Below are positions 27,707 to 35,710 of a stretch of DNA of 64,000 nucleotides, in pieces. The DNA is from Flavobacterium zhairuonense (lineage in GTDB: Bacteria; Bacteroidota; Bacteroidia; Flavobacteriales; Flavobacteriaceae). The stretch covers positions 1 to 64,000 of the forward strand of contig NZ_SJSY01000071.1 of the NCBI RefSeq assembly GCF_004352915.1, in the 5' to 3' direction. The notes under the pieces were generated by a model. The model worked only from the letters and a program-made list of their open reading frames with translations, did not search any database and had not been told where the DNA came from. Made by a program: the position numbers and the translations under genes. The number at the start of each line of letters is the position of its first letter. Position 1 is the first letter of the stretch.

Positions 27707-27787
27707 CCTTCAGATTAATGCGGAATGTTTTTTGCTGTAAACATGTTTTTTTGGAAGTTATAGAATAGTAAACAATTAAAATCTGAA

Positions 27788-28247
27788 ATGAGCTATAAAG
27801 ACATAAAAAGAGTTTTATCTACATTCGGAATTTTGATTTTCTTTCTTCCTTTTTTTTCAGATGTGTTCACATGATTCTGTTAAATCGCCATCTGAAATTT
27901 TTAGAACGCATTCAGATGCTCAAGATCCATTGAAGAAAAATGAAGCTTTTGAAAAAGATAAAAACAGAGCGTCTTTAACGGGTTATGATTTGGCGTTAGA
28001 TTTTGAAATTTCGGTGTTGTCGATCTTTACAGTAATTATGTTTCTAAATTTTATTATTTGGGTTTTTACTTTACGGAATTTCGAAATATCGATGCTTGCA
28101 TTTTTAAATACATTCCTCTCTTTTATTGCTTTTGTTCTATTGTGCATCACAATTCCATTTGGACAATTCAGATACGGAATGTTTTTATTTCAATTGAATT
28201 CATTGTTGCTTTGTTATTGTGTTTTTAAAGAGAAACGGAATTATTAA
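27788..28247 (+). pseudogene. Membrane lipoprotein-like gene split by a poly-T frameshift
   Basis: The ATG at 27788 opens a frame with a basic start and hydrophobic helix (VLSTFGILIFFLPFF). It leads into eight T (27850-27857) and then stops at 27872-27874. Removing one T joins it to the downstream frame, giving ...LPFFQMCSHDS..., a signal peptide with a plausible lipidation Cys. Two C-terminal TM helices (~90-110 and ~115-150) and a basic end would follow. Without the shift the only start is the ATG at 27861, which would leave a protein with no signal sequence. It is the second poly-T lesion within 1.3 kb. Confidence 0.55.
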
Positions 28248-28260
28248 TTTTAAAAAAAAT

Positions 28261-28797
28261 ATGACTCACAAAGAATTCATAGAACAAACCAATTTTATTG
28301 AAGTTCAAAAAGAATATTGGAACCAATTTTCGATTGAATTCAAAAAAAACTCGAAGATTATAGCGTTTAAGGATTTTGATCCTGAAATTTATTTATTGTA
28401 TCAGACAAATAGGTTAACCATAGTCGAAAGTTATTTTTTAGAATTCAGCAATGATTTAAAAAGAGAGTCGTTTAATTGGGATTACTATAATTCTTTAATG
28501 GCTTTAGAGGAAACTTTTGATCAATCTGAGGCTTCATTTTTTTCAGAATATTTTCTGGAATTTATTAAAAATGTGAATGTCGCTTTGTCTAATAATTTTT
28601 ATTCTGAAGATTTATTAGATTTTATTTGGTCCACTTTTGATAGAATATTTCATGAAGCATTTCATTTGGAAAATGAAACAAGAGATTTGTATAAGCTTGA
28701 AATTAGAAAATTAAAACAACAAGTATTAGAAATAGACAAAGAAGATGAACACTTGATTTTACAGAAAATAGATCAATTTTTTGGGAAGAACATCTAA
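28261..28797 (+). CDS. Hypothetical soluble protein, unknown
   Basis: 178 residues from the ATG at 28261; an upstream ATG at 28219 overlaps the previous gene and adds an unlikely peptide. The protein is acidic, rich in aromatic residues and mostly helical (EYFLEFIKNVNVALSNNF, FIWSTFDRIFHEAFHLENE, then a charged C-terminal helix). I recognise no family. It is the last gene of the low-GC patch that starts at 26.5 kb and is followed by a terminator and tRNA genes. Confidence 0.6.
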   Translation: MTHKEFIEQTNFIEVQKEYWNQFSIEFKKNSKIIAFKDFDPEIYLLYQTNRLTIVESYFLEFSNDLKRESFNWDYYNSLMALEETFDQSEASFFSEYFLEFIKNVNVALSNNFYSEDLLDFIWSTFDRIFHEAFHLENETRDLYKLEIRKLKQQVLEIDKEDEHLILQKIDQFFGKNI

Positions 28798-28815
28798 TTG
28801 AAAGTACTTTAAAAC

Positions 28816-28851
28816 AAAAAACCTGTGAATCTTTCGATTTACAGGTTTTTT
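28816..28851. terminator. Terminator between the hypothetical gene and tRNA-Tyr
   Basis: AAAAACCTGTgAATC-TTTC-GATTtACAGGTTTTTT, functional in either direction. Confidence 0.85.
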
Positions 28852-28860
28852 GAATTTTTG

Positions 28861-28941
28861 TGGGGAGAGCAGGATTCGAACCTGCGAAGTTCACACAGCA
28901 GATTTACAGTCTGCCCTCGTTGGCCGCTTGAGTATCTCCCC
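28861..28941 (-). tRNA. tRNA-Tyr (GUA)
   Basis: An 81-nt class II tRNA read on the minus strand: acceptor GGGGAGA/TCTCCCC, anticodon stem-loop CAGAC-TGTAAAT-CTG with anticodon GTA, a long variable arm and T arm GCAGG-TTCGAAT-CCTGC. Confidence 0.96.
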
Positions 28942-28965
28942 ATAAACGCTCGGAAAAGCGTAAAA

Positions 28966-28993
28966 AAAACTCCTTAATTTCTTAAGGAGTTTT
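28966..28993. terminator. Terminator-like hairpin between tRNA-Tyr and tRNA-Val
   Basis: AAAACTCCTTAA-TTTC-TTAAGGAGTTTT, identical in its core to the terminator at 14941-14972. Both tRNAs are on the minus strand, so it lies downstream of tRNA-Val and upstream of tRNA-Tyr. Confidence 0.75.
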
Positions 28994-28994
28994 G

Positions 28995-29069
28995 TGGGCG
29001 ATGAGGGGTTCGAACCCCCGACCCCCTCGGTGTAAACGAGGTGCTCTGAACCAGCTGAGCTAATCGCCC
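28995..29069 (-). tRNA. tRNA-Val (UAC)
   Basis: 75 nt on the minus strand: acceptor GGGCGAT/ATCGCCC, anticodon stem CCTCG/CGAGG around TTTACAC (anticodon TAC), T arm GGGGG-TTCGAAC-CCCTC. Confidence 0.96.
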
Positions 29070-29229
29070 TATTTTACTAGGTTGCTATCATTTCGTGATT
29101 GCGAGTGCAAATATACGCTAGTTTTTGAGTTCTGCAAAGAAAACACACTAAAAATTTAAACTTTTTTTAATGTGTTTTCTATCTTGTTGAGGCAGAAAAT
29201 GTTATAAGCATAAATTCTTTAGCTATTTT

Positions 29230-30039
29230 TTACTTTGAAAGCGTCGGAACGTTTCTGTAGATGTAATCACTGTGTTTTCCGGTGAAAGATTTTTCTAATT
29301 CATCAAAAAAAGCATCGGCATCTTTTTCATTTGGCCAAGTTGATTTAATGAGTTCATCTATTTTTTCACTTGATTTCTCCATATCGGCTAAAGAATCGTA
29401 AAAAAAGGCTTCCATAAAATCAGTGCTGCTGGAACCCCAAGAATGACGAAACGGATAATATGCTTTTATATAAGGATCCTTAAAAGTGATTTTGTCATTA
29501 AATTCTTTAAGATTCTGTCCTTTTCCTTTTCCACTCATTTCTGATTTTCGAATGTAAATAATCATTGGTTTTTTTGTAACATCTTTATAGGCTTTTTCAC
29601 CGATAGAAGTGATGCTCTGATAAATTTCATCAGAATGTTTTTGGGTGTAAAAAGCATCGTATTTTTCAAAAAATGCTTTTCTAGCCTTTTCATCTGGCCA
29701 AGCATTTTTGGCGAGTTCATCACTAATAGCATTGGCTTTTTCGATATCTTCCCAATTTTTGTAAACACTGACTAAAATAACTTCAGTATTGTCGTCCGTG
29801 TAATAATGAGTTAAAAGCTCTGAACCGATAATAAGATCATTTTTGCTGGTGATTTTGTCAAAATATTCCTGTTCAGTGGCCTTCCAGTCTTTAGCTTTTC
29901 CATCCAAACTGCGATGCAGGGTTGTCATGGTGATAAAGACTGGTTTTTCTTTTTCGGGGGCTTTGTCTTGTGCGTACGTGGCTACGCACCATAAGGCCAT
30001 CCATAGGACGGGCCCTAGAAGTGTACTTCTTGTTTTCAT
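29230..30039 (-). CDS. Secreted protein with two copies of an alpha/beta (NIPSNAP/ABM-like) domain
   Basis: 269 residues from the ATG at 30039, which gives a clean signal peptide (KTRSTLLGPVLWMALWCVATYAQ); an in-frame ATG at 30075 would add 12 residues. The protein is an internal duplication. Both halves end in the pattern DEL-K--WP-EK---AFF-------T-KHSD-IY, once at ~115-155 and once at the C-terminus. Each half looks like a ferredoxin-like alpha/beta domain of the dimeric barrel superfamily. No catalytic residue is recognisable. It is probably periplasmic or secreted. Function unknown. Confidence 0.7.
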   Translation of the reverse strand: MKTRSTLLGPVLWMALWCVATYAQDKAPEKEKPVFITMTTLHRSLDGKAKDWKATEQEYFDKITSKNDLIIGSELLTHYYTDDNTEVILVSVYKNWEDIEKANAISDELAKNAWPDEKARKAFFEKYDAFYTQKHSDEIYQSITSIGEKAYKDVTKKPMIIYIRKSEMSGKGKGQNLKEFNDKITFKDPYIKAYYPFRHSWGSSSTDFMEAFFYDSLADMEKSSEKIDELIKSTWPNEKDADAFFDELEKSFTGKHSDYIYRNVPTLSK

Positions 30040-30129
30040 GATTAAATTTGTTTGGTTAAAAAAAAAAGTAAACAAATTTAACTCATTAATAAACAGGTAG
30101 TTGTAAAAGTGGTGTTTTATCGATAAACG

Positions 30130-31365
30130 TTAAATTTTTATGTTTAACGGCAACTCTGCGACTACAAAAGTACTGCCACCAGCATATATAAAATCGCTTT
30201 TTGCAGCCTTTTTCTTCGCTGCCGAAAAAGCATTTTCCACAGAATCGTATTTTTCACCTATTAAATCATACTTTTTAGCTGTATCTTGCAGAATTTCAGT
30301 GCTTAATCCCCTCGGAGAATCGGGTCTGCAGAAATAATATTTAGCTTTTTTAGGGAAGAGTGGCAAAATTGAATCCAGATCTTTGTCGTTTACAACGCCT
30401 AAAACGATATGCAAATTTTCATAAGTTTCCTTTTGAAGCTGATTCATAACAACAGCAAGACCGTGTTTGTTATGTGCTGTGTCACAAATAATTTTCGGAT
30501 TTTCGCCAAGTTGTTGCCATCTGCCTTGAAGCCCCGTATTTTTTACAACTTTCAATAATCCTGATTTCAGACTTTCTTCTGAAACTTCAAAATGGCTTGT
30601 TTCATTTAAAATCTGAATCGTCTGCTGTACCGTTTTCTTATTATGAAATTGATAATTGCCAATTAAATCAGATGGAAAAACTTCTGAAATTAAATCAGAA
30701 GCAAAATATATAGGTGCTTTATTTTCTTCGGCTTTCGCTAAAAATACAGGCTGTGTTTCATTGGTATATTCACCAATAACAACCGGAACATTTGGTTTTA
30801 TAATTCCAGCTTTTTCACCCGCAATTGCTTCAAGCGTATTTCCTAAAAATTGAGTGTGATCCAAACCAATATTTGTAATTACCGAAACTAAAGGTGTAAT
30901 AATATTGGTAGCGTCTAATCTTCCGCCTAAACCAACTTCGATAATGGCAATATCAACTTTTTCGGAAGCAAAATAATCAAAAGCCAAACCAACAGACATT
31001 TCAAAGAAACTCATATCATTGGCTTCAAAAAAGGTTTTATGCTTTCCGATAAATTCAATTACAAAATCTTCTGAAATTTCCTCGCCGTTTATTCTGATTC
31101 GTTCTCTAAAATCTTTTAAATGTGGCGAAGTGTACAATCCAACTTTATATCCGGCTTCATGTAAAACGGATGCAAGCATATGTGAAGTTGAGCCTTTTCC
31201 GTTTGTTCCAGCAACATGAATACATTTTAACTTGGTTTCTGGATTATCAAGATGCGCTGCCAATAATTTAATATTGGTCAAATCTTCTTTATATGCCGAA
31301 GCACCCTGCGTCTGGTACATTGGAAGTTGATTAAACATCCAATTTGTGGTCTCTTGATAGTTCAT
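30130..31365 (-). CDS. folC: Bifunctional folylpolyglutamate synthase/dihydrofolate synthase
   Basis: 411 residues. The Mur-ligase-type P-loop is GTNGKGSTSHMLASVL, followed by GLYTSPHL. The metal/ATP region is IIEVGLGGRLDATNII, then GLDHTQFLGNT and, in the C-terminal domain, ICDTAHNKHG. It adds glutate residues to (dihydro)folates in the cytoplasm. It stands divergent from exbB. In many relatives, as I recall, folC lies downstream of tonB, so this locus may be rearranged. Confidence 0.95.
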   Translation of the reverse strand: MNYQETTNWMFNQLPMYQTQGASAYKEDLTNIKLLAAHLDNPETKLKCIHVAGTNGKGSTSHMLASVLHEAGYKVGLYTSPHLKDFRERIRINGEEISEDFVIEFIGKHKTFFEANDMSFFEMSVGLAFDYFASEKVDIAIIEVGLGGRLDATNIITPLVSVITNIGLDHTQFLGNTLEAIAGEKAGIIKPNVPVVIGEYTNETQPVFLAKAEENKAPIYFASDLISEVFPSDLIGNYQFHNKKTVQQTIQILNETSHFEVSEESLKSGLLKVVKNTGLQGRWQQLGENPKIICDTAHNKHGLAVVMNQLQKETYENLHIVLGVVNDKDLDSILPLFPKKAKYYFCRPDSPRGLSTEILQDTAKKYDLIGEKYDSVENAFSAAKKKAAKSDFIYAGGSTFVVAELPLNIKI

Positions 31366-31494
31366 TTATTCAGATAAAATAGTGGTTGATTGAAATAAAT
31401 TTCGATTTTTGTAGTTTAATATTACAGCGAAAATTATCTTTAGTGCAAATTTCAAATAATTTTTAGAATTAATCATAAAAACCAGAATTAAAAT

Positions 31495-32190
31495 ATGTTT
31501 AGCTTCATTCAATTACAAACAGATACAATTGCAAACGCAGCATCTAACGTAGTTATCGAAAAAATTGCTCCAGAACACGAAATTTCAATGTTTGGGTTCA
31601 TCATGAAAGGAGGAGTTTTCCTTATTCCAATCGCTATTTTATTGTTTTACACTATATATATTATTTTTGAGCGCTATATGTATATCAGCAAAGCTTCAAA
31701 AATCGACAGCCGATTGATGCAAGATGTTGGAGATAAATTGAATGCTGGAAATATTGAATTGGCAAGAACAATTGTAGAAAGAAGTAACACCGCAGCAGGA
31801 AATATTTTGAAAGAAGGAGTTCTAGTAATTGGAAGGCCAATTGCAGAAATCGAGTCAAATATGGACCGTGCCGCTGATATCGAAATTGGAGAAATGGAAA
31901 AACATTTAGGTCATCTTGGACTTATAGCTGGTATTGCGCCAACTCTTGGTTTCATTGGAACAATTTCTGGAGTTATTAAAATTTTCTACAGCATTTCGGT
32001 TACAGAAAACATCAGTATCGGGAATATATCTGGAGGTTTATATGAAAAAATGATCAGTTCAGGTTCAGGATTAATTGTGGGTATTATCGCTTATTCTGCT
32101 TACCACTTATTAAACGGAAAAATTGATAATTTCGCCTTAAAAATTCAGAAACAAATTTTAGAATTTGTCAATATAATACAAAGAGCATAA
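31495..32190 (+). CDS. MotA/TolQ/ExbB proton channel family protein
   Basis: 231 residues with TM1 near ~33-55 (GVFLIPIAILLFYTIYIIFERY). Two further TM segments lie in the C-terminal half, around IAPTLGFIGTISGVIKIFY and SGLIVGIIAYSAYHLL, the standard ExbB pore helices. With ExbD it uses the proton gradient to energise TonB. The exbD start is 4 bp after its stop, so they are cotranscribed. Confidence 0.93.
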   Translation: MFSFIQLQTDTIANAASNVVIEKIAPEHEISMFGFIMKGGVFLIPIAILLFYTIYIIFERYMYISKASKIDSRLMQDVGDKLNAGNIELARTIVERSNTAAGNILKEGVLVIGRPIAEIESNMDRAADIEIGEMEKHLGHLGLIAGIAPTLGFIGTISGVIKIFYSISVTENISIGNISGGLYEKMISSGSGLIVGIIAYSAYHLLNGKIDNFALKIQKQILEFVNIIQRA

Positions 32191-32193
32191 GGT

Positions 32194-32589
32194 ATGTCAA
32201 TCAAAAGAAAAAGAAGATTTCATGCTGAGGTAGCAACATCGTCATTAAGCGACATTATGTTTTTCTTGTTGTTGTTTTTCTTAATTATCTCAACACTGGC
32301 AAACCCTAATGTGATTAAAATGACTTTGCCGAAAGCCAAAGCAAATGAAAAAACGAATAAACAGTTAATCAGTTTATCAGTTACAGAAGATAAAAAATTC
32401 TACATTGACAAAGAACCAGTTGATTTTGAAAATCTAGAAACCAGTTTAATGTCAAAAATTGGAACAGACAAAGAACAAACAGTTGTAGTCCGAATTCCGT
32501 TTAATTTGCAAGTTCAAGATTTAGTAGATGTCTTGCAAATAGGAGTGAAGAACAACTTGAAGTTCGTTATTGCTACAAGTCCAAAGTAA
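32194..32589 (+). CDS. ExbD/TolR-family biopolymer transport protein
   Basis: 131 residues. A basic N-terminus is followed by one TM helix carrying the essential aspartate (SLSDIMFFLLLFFLIIST, Asp20) and a periplasmic domain ending in VQDLVDVLQIGVKNNLKFVIAT. It is the partner of the upstream ExbB. Twelve bases after its stop begins a structured repeat element (32602-32716). Confidence 0.93.
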   Translation: MSIKRKRRFHAEVATSSLSDIMFFLLLFFLIISTLANPNVIKMTLPKAKANEKTNKQLISLSVTEDKKFYIDKEPVDFENLETSLMSKIGTDKEQTVVVRIPFNLQVQDLVDVLQIGVKNNLKFVIATSPK

Positions 32590-32601
32590 AAATAATCATT
32601 A

Positions 32602-32716
32602 GGGCGTGATCCCGTTAAGATAAGTGGGCAAACATTCTTTATCAATATTCGCCCACTTATCTTAACGGGACCGGGCTATCCGCGCTACTTCGGTAGCCAG
32701 CTTCTATCCCTCACGC
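32602..32716 (+). repeat. Structured 3' repeat element, copy A (GGGCGTG...CTATCCCTCACGC)
   Basis: It starts GGGCGTG 12 nt after the exbD stop. Next come perfect 20-bp arms (32610-32629 and 32651-32670, TCCCGTTAAGATAAGTGGGC and its complement), the core CGGGCTATCCG, a GCTAC-TTCG-GTAGC hairpin and the end CTATCCCTCACGC. Copy B at 50439-50526 has the same ends and core but a very short first hairpin. Confidence 0.8.
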
Positions 32717-32731
32717 GAATTACTAATTTAT

Positions 32732-32768
32732 TTAGACCTGACAGGTTTTTAAAACCTGTCAGGTCTAA
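32732..32768. repeat. Perfect palindrome, CCTGACAGG/CCTGTCAGG family
   Basis: TTAGACCTGACAGGTTTT and AAAACCTGTCAGGTCTAA form 18-bp arms around one base. A related palindrome with CCCGACAGG lies at 46512-46543. Confidence 0.8.
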
Positions 32769-32791
32769 TTGGAGAAGCAAAAAACACAATC

Positions 32792-32897
32792 TTGTCATTT
32801 CGACTGAAAGGAGAAATCACACTAGAAACTCCGCAAGCAAAATCGCCAATCTTTGTCGATCTTTGAGTGTGATTTCTCCTTTCAGTCGAAATGACAA
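32792..32897. repeat. Large inverted repeat with perfect 32-bp arms
   Basis: The left arm starts TTGTCATTTCGACTGAAAGG (32792) and ends GAAATCACACT. The right arm (32866-32897) is its exact complement. The spacer is 42 nt. I recall TCATTTCGAC...GGAGAAATC palindromes as frequent in Bacteroidota genomes. Only one copy lies here. Confidence 0.85.
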
Positions 32898-32907
32898 ACT
32901 AGACGAT

Positions 32908-32942
32908 AAAAAAAGGCTTTCAGTTTTCTGAAAGCCTTTTTT
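32908..32942. terminator. Bidirectional terminator between exbD and tonB
   Basis: AAAAAAGGCTTTCAG-TTTT-CTGAAAGCCTTTTTT, perfect arms with T runs on both strands. Confidence 0.9.
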
Positions 32943-32983
32943 ATATAATAACAGATTTAGTGTAAATCTGTGAAATCCGTGTT

Positions 32984-33889
32984 TTAATTCAAACTAAAAT
33001 TATAAATAATCTTTCCAACTTGTTTAACAGGAGCATCACTATCCGATTCCCATTTTGTATTCATCGCAGCAATTCTCGCTTGATCTAATAAACAGCTTGC
33101 TGTATTTGTAGTTCCTTTAATTCCAGCCGTTGCACTTATTGTTTTTCCATTTTGATCAACGGTAACTTCAACTACAACTTTTCCTTCTTCATTGCAATTA
33201 TATTTTGGAGCAGGTTTAGATAAAGCTTTTCGGTTTCCTAAAGAATATCCAGATCCGCCACCAGAACCACCGCCACTTCCGGCTCCATACCCGCTTCCTG
33301 TGCCAATTCCATTTCCAGTTCCGTTACCGCCTCCGGTTCCTCCGCCAGAGCCTCCAGAACCGTAATAGCCATTAGAACCTAAACTTCCGTTAGCTTTTCC
33401 TTTATTTCCTGCTGTTTTATCGTCGCCGTCGCCGCCTCTGTTAGATCCTTTCATAATGCTTGCTAATGCATCATTTGTTGAGTTGGATACTTTTGGTTTT
33501 TCAGGAACAGGTTTTTGTACCGGTTTTTCAACAGGAACAGGTTTTTTAGGTTTTTCCTTTGTTGGAATAACGACGTCATTATCTGCAGTTGTATTTTCCT
33601 GGCTAATTATAGCCTCTTCTTCAGGAGTTGCTTTTGCGGGAGCTTGTTTTACATTGTTTTTGACATCCAGAACTTCGCTTTTGTAATTCGCTCCAGAACC
33701 TAAATCGCTATCGCCAAAATTTACTGTTACACCGCCTCCGCCACCTCCGCCATCAGCAAGTGCAACATTGTTTTCTGGATTGTATGGTGGCCAAAAACGG
33801 ATAAAAAACAATAATACAATTATTACTGCATATATAGCCGTTGTGTATAGTAACGATTTCTTTTGGTCTGAAGAAATAGGGGAACTCAT
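32984..33889 (-). CDS. TonB-like energy transducer with Gly-rich linker
   Basis: 301 residues. One N-terminal TM helix (~13-30, LLYTTAIYAVIIVLLFFIRF) is followed by a Gly run and a Lys/Pro linker (~105-135, KKPVPVEKPVQKPVPEKPK). A long GS/GT/GN-rich stretch (~160-215) and a C-terminal TonB-like domain (~225-301, KVVVEVTVDQNGKTISATAG ... KIIYNFSL) follow. It should transmit ExbBD energy to outer-membrane receptors. Unusually, it is convergent with exbB-exbD and separated from them by a block of inverted repeats. Confidence 0.88.
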   Translation of the reverse strand: MSSPISSDQKKSLLYTTAIYAVIIVLLFFIRFWPPYNPENNVALADGGGGGGGVTVNFGDSDLGSGANYKSEVLDVKNNVKQAPAKATPEEEAIISQENTTADNDVVIPTKEKPKKPVPVEKPVQKPVPEKPKVSNSTNDALASIMKGSNRGGDGDDKTAGNKGKANGSLGSNGYYGSGGSGGGTGGGNGTGNGIGTGSGYGAGSGGGSGGGSGYSLGNRKALSKPAPKYNCNEEGKVVVEVTVDQNGKTISATAGIKGTTNTASCLLDQARIAAMNTKWESDSDAPVKQVGKIIYNFSLN

Positions 33890-34140
33890 TTAATTCTGAA
33901 TTTTGTAATGTATTATTTTAAAAACGTTTAAAAGTAGTAAAAATTGTTTAAAGTGAAAGAGCGGAATGCTATTTAACCGCAAGGCACGCTAAGGCCTGCG
34001 CAAAGAAACGCAAAGTTTTAATTTTGAACGACATAATGCTTTAAACGTGGCTTAGTTCCAGTTCCGATGGAACAAATTATATTGTAGAGCTGGACTTTAG
34101 TCCAGTTTGCATGTAGCTTGGATTTTGCAGGCGTTTTTTT

Positions 34141-34235
34141 TTTGCACGCAGATTTGGCAGATTTAAGCAGAGTTTAATTTTTAAAATGGATCTGCGCTAA
34201 TCTGCTTAAATCTGTTTTAAATCTGCGCGAAATTT
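34141..34235. repeat. Palindromic repeat, CACGCAGATT/AATCTGCG family
   Basis: GCACGCAGATTTGGCAGATTTAAGCAGA on the left mirrors TCTGCTTAAATCTG...AATCTGCGCG on the right, with an ATCTGCGC unit between. It shares units with 15523-15617 and 50717-50766. Confidence 0.65.
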
Positions 34236-34282
34236 CATGGTTAGAATAGAATCTTTCTAATTCAATAATCTGTGGCAAAAAA

Positions 34283-34310
34283 AAACGAGCTAAATAATTT
34301 AGCCCGCTTT
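34283..34310 (-). terminator. Terminator of the amino-acid dehydrogenase gene
   Basis: On the minus strand AAGCGGGCTAAAT-T-ATTTAGCTCG is followed by a run of nine T. Confidence 0.8.
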
Positions 34311-34331
34311 ATAAATGAAGTATAAAAAAAA

Positions 34332-35558
34332 TTACACTAATTGTTTCAATGCAATTTCAAAAGCAGTTGCACTAATATTTGTTTTTGAAGAATTCAAAGC
34401 ATGTGCTTTAACAATCGCATTTTTTATAATTTCTGAAGTATCATTAAAAATAGCTTCGTCAGTCATTTGAACTTTTTTCTCCATGAAATAAGCAAAAACT
34501 CTTGCCATTCCGCAGTTTGAAATAAAATCTGGAATCAAGCTCACTTTGTGATCTACTTCTTCCATAATTGATCCGAAGAAAATTTCTTTGTCAGCAAAAG
34601 GAACGTTTGCACCGCATGAAATTACTTCAAGTCCGTTTGCAATTAAGTTGTCAATTTGTGCTTGCGTTACCAATCTTGAAGCCGCACAAGGTGTGAAAAT
34701 CTCAGCACCAATTGTCCAGATTTTAGAATTGATTTCTTCAAACGGAATCATATTATCGGCAACTAATTTATTTCCATCTTTATTTAAAAACAACGTTCTG
34801 ATTTCTTCGAAAGAAAAACCTTCTTCTTTGATTAATCCTCCGTCACGGTCAATAATCCCGATAACTTTTGCACCCATTTCAGCTAGATAAAAAGCAGCTG
34901 CAGATCCAACATTTCCAAAACCTTGAACGATTGCTTTTTTGCCTTTAATGTCACCTCCATAAATAGAATAGAAATGACGAACCGCTTCGGCAACGCCATA
35001 ACCTGTAATCATATCGGCAACGGTATATTTTCTAGTGACGTCTGGTGAGAATTTCGGGTTTTCGATTACTTTGATTACACCTTGGCGCAATTGGCCAATT
35101 CTGTTGATTTTATCTGCTTCGGTTGGTTTGAAGTGCCCGTTGAAAACACCTTCCTGAGGATGCCAAACACCACATTCTTCGGTCATTGGAATTACTTCGT
35201 GAATCTCATCAACATTCAAATCTCCTCCAGTCCCATAATAGCTTTTCAATAAAGGAGAAACCGCTTTGTACCAGCGTTGTAAAACTCCTTTTTTGCGAGG
35301 ATCGTTTGGGTCAAAATTTATTCCGGATTTAGCGCCGCCAATTGCGGGACCAGAAACTGAGAATTTAACTTCCATTGTTTTAGCTAATGATAAAACTTCG
35401 TTCATATCTAAGCCTTTTCTCATTCTTGTTCCTCCACCTGCAGCTCCTCCGCGAAGTGAATTAATTACAGTCCACCCTTCGGCTTCTGTTTCTGAATCTT
35501 TCCAATTGAAAACAATTTCAGGTGCCTTGTTTTCAAATTGTTGTAATAAATCTTTCAT
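34332..35558 (-). CDS. Glu/Leu/Phe/Val dehydrogenase
   Basis: 408 residues. The dimerisation/catalytic half has NSLRGGAAGGGTRM and the catalytic lysine motif GPAIGGAKSGI. The NAD-binding half has the Rossmann motif VQGFGNVGSAAAFYLAEMGAKV. It catalyses NAD(P)-dependent oxidative deamination of an amino acid. The KSGI-type motif and size (~410) are those of a branch common in Bacteroidota; glutamate versus branched-chain substrate cannot be fixed from sequence. Single gene with its own terminator. Confidence 0.93.
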   Translation of the reverse strand: MKDLLQQFENKAPEIVFNWKDSETEAEGWTVINSLRGGAAGGGTRMRKGLDMNEVLSLAKTMEVKFSVSGPAIGGAKSGINFDPNDPRKKGVLQRWYKAVSPLLKSYYGTGGDLNVDEIHEVIPMTEECGVWHPQEGVFNGHFKPTEADKINRIGQLRQGVIKVIENPKFSPDVTRKYTVADMITGYGVAEAVRHFYSIYGGDIKGKKAIVQGFGNVGSAAAFYLAEMGAKVIGIIDRDGGLIKEEGFSFEEIRTLFLNKDGNKLVADNMIPFEEINSKIWTIGAEIFTPCAASRLVTQAQIDNLIANGLEVISCGANVPFADKEIFFGSIMEEVDHKVSLIPDFISNCGMARVFAYFMEKKVQMTDEAIFNDTSEIIKNAIVKAHALNSSKTNISATAFEIALKQLV

Positions 35559-35648
35559 TTTGTTGAGATATGTTTATTTTGCGTAAAAGTATAAAATAGA
35601 ATAATGCGAATAATGTATTTTATGGCAAATTTAATGAAAGAAAAAAAA

Positions 35649-35680
35649 GAAAGCCGAAAACTATAAGGTTTTCGGCTTTC
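35649..35680 (-). terminator. Terminator of the chalcone-isomerase-like gene
   Basis: GAAAGCCGAAAAC and GTTTTCGGCTTTC form a perfect stem. A long T run follows on the minus strand. Confidence 0.88.
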
Positions 35681-35710
35681 GGAATTCGAATATTTTTAAG
35701 AAATTCAGGA

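Larger units (their letters stand above)
32590..32983. other. Gene-free stretch filled by four inverted repeats
   Basis: This 394-bp gap between exbD and the convergent tonB holds, in order, the GGGCGTG...CCCTCACGC element, an AGACCTGACAGG palindrome, a palindrome with 32-bp arms and a bidirectional terminator. No ORF of note is seen. Confidence 0.85.
33890..34331. other. Gene-free stretch with degenerate intergenic repeats
   Basis: It contains the upstream region of tonB, a TTAACCGCAAGGCACGC...GCGCAAAGAAACGCAAAG segment (~33975-34018), a CTGGACTTTAGTCCAG palindrome (34090-34105), an AATCTGC palindrome (34141-34235) and the terminator of the dehydrogenase gene. No convincing ORF. Confidence 0.7.
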
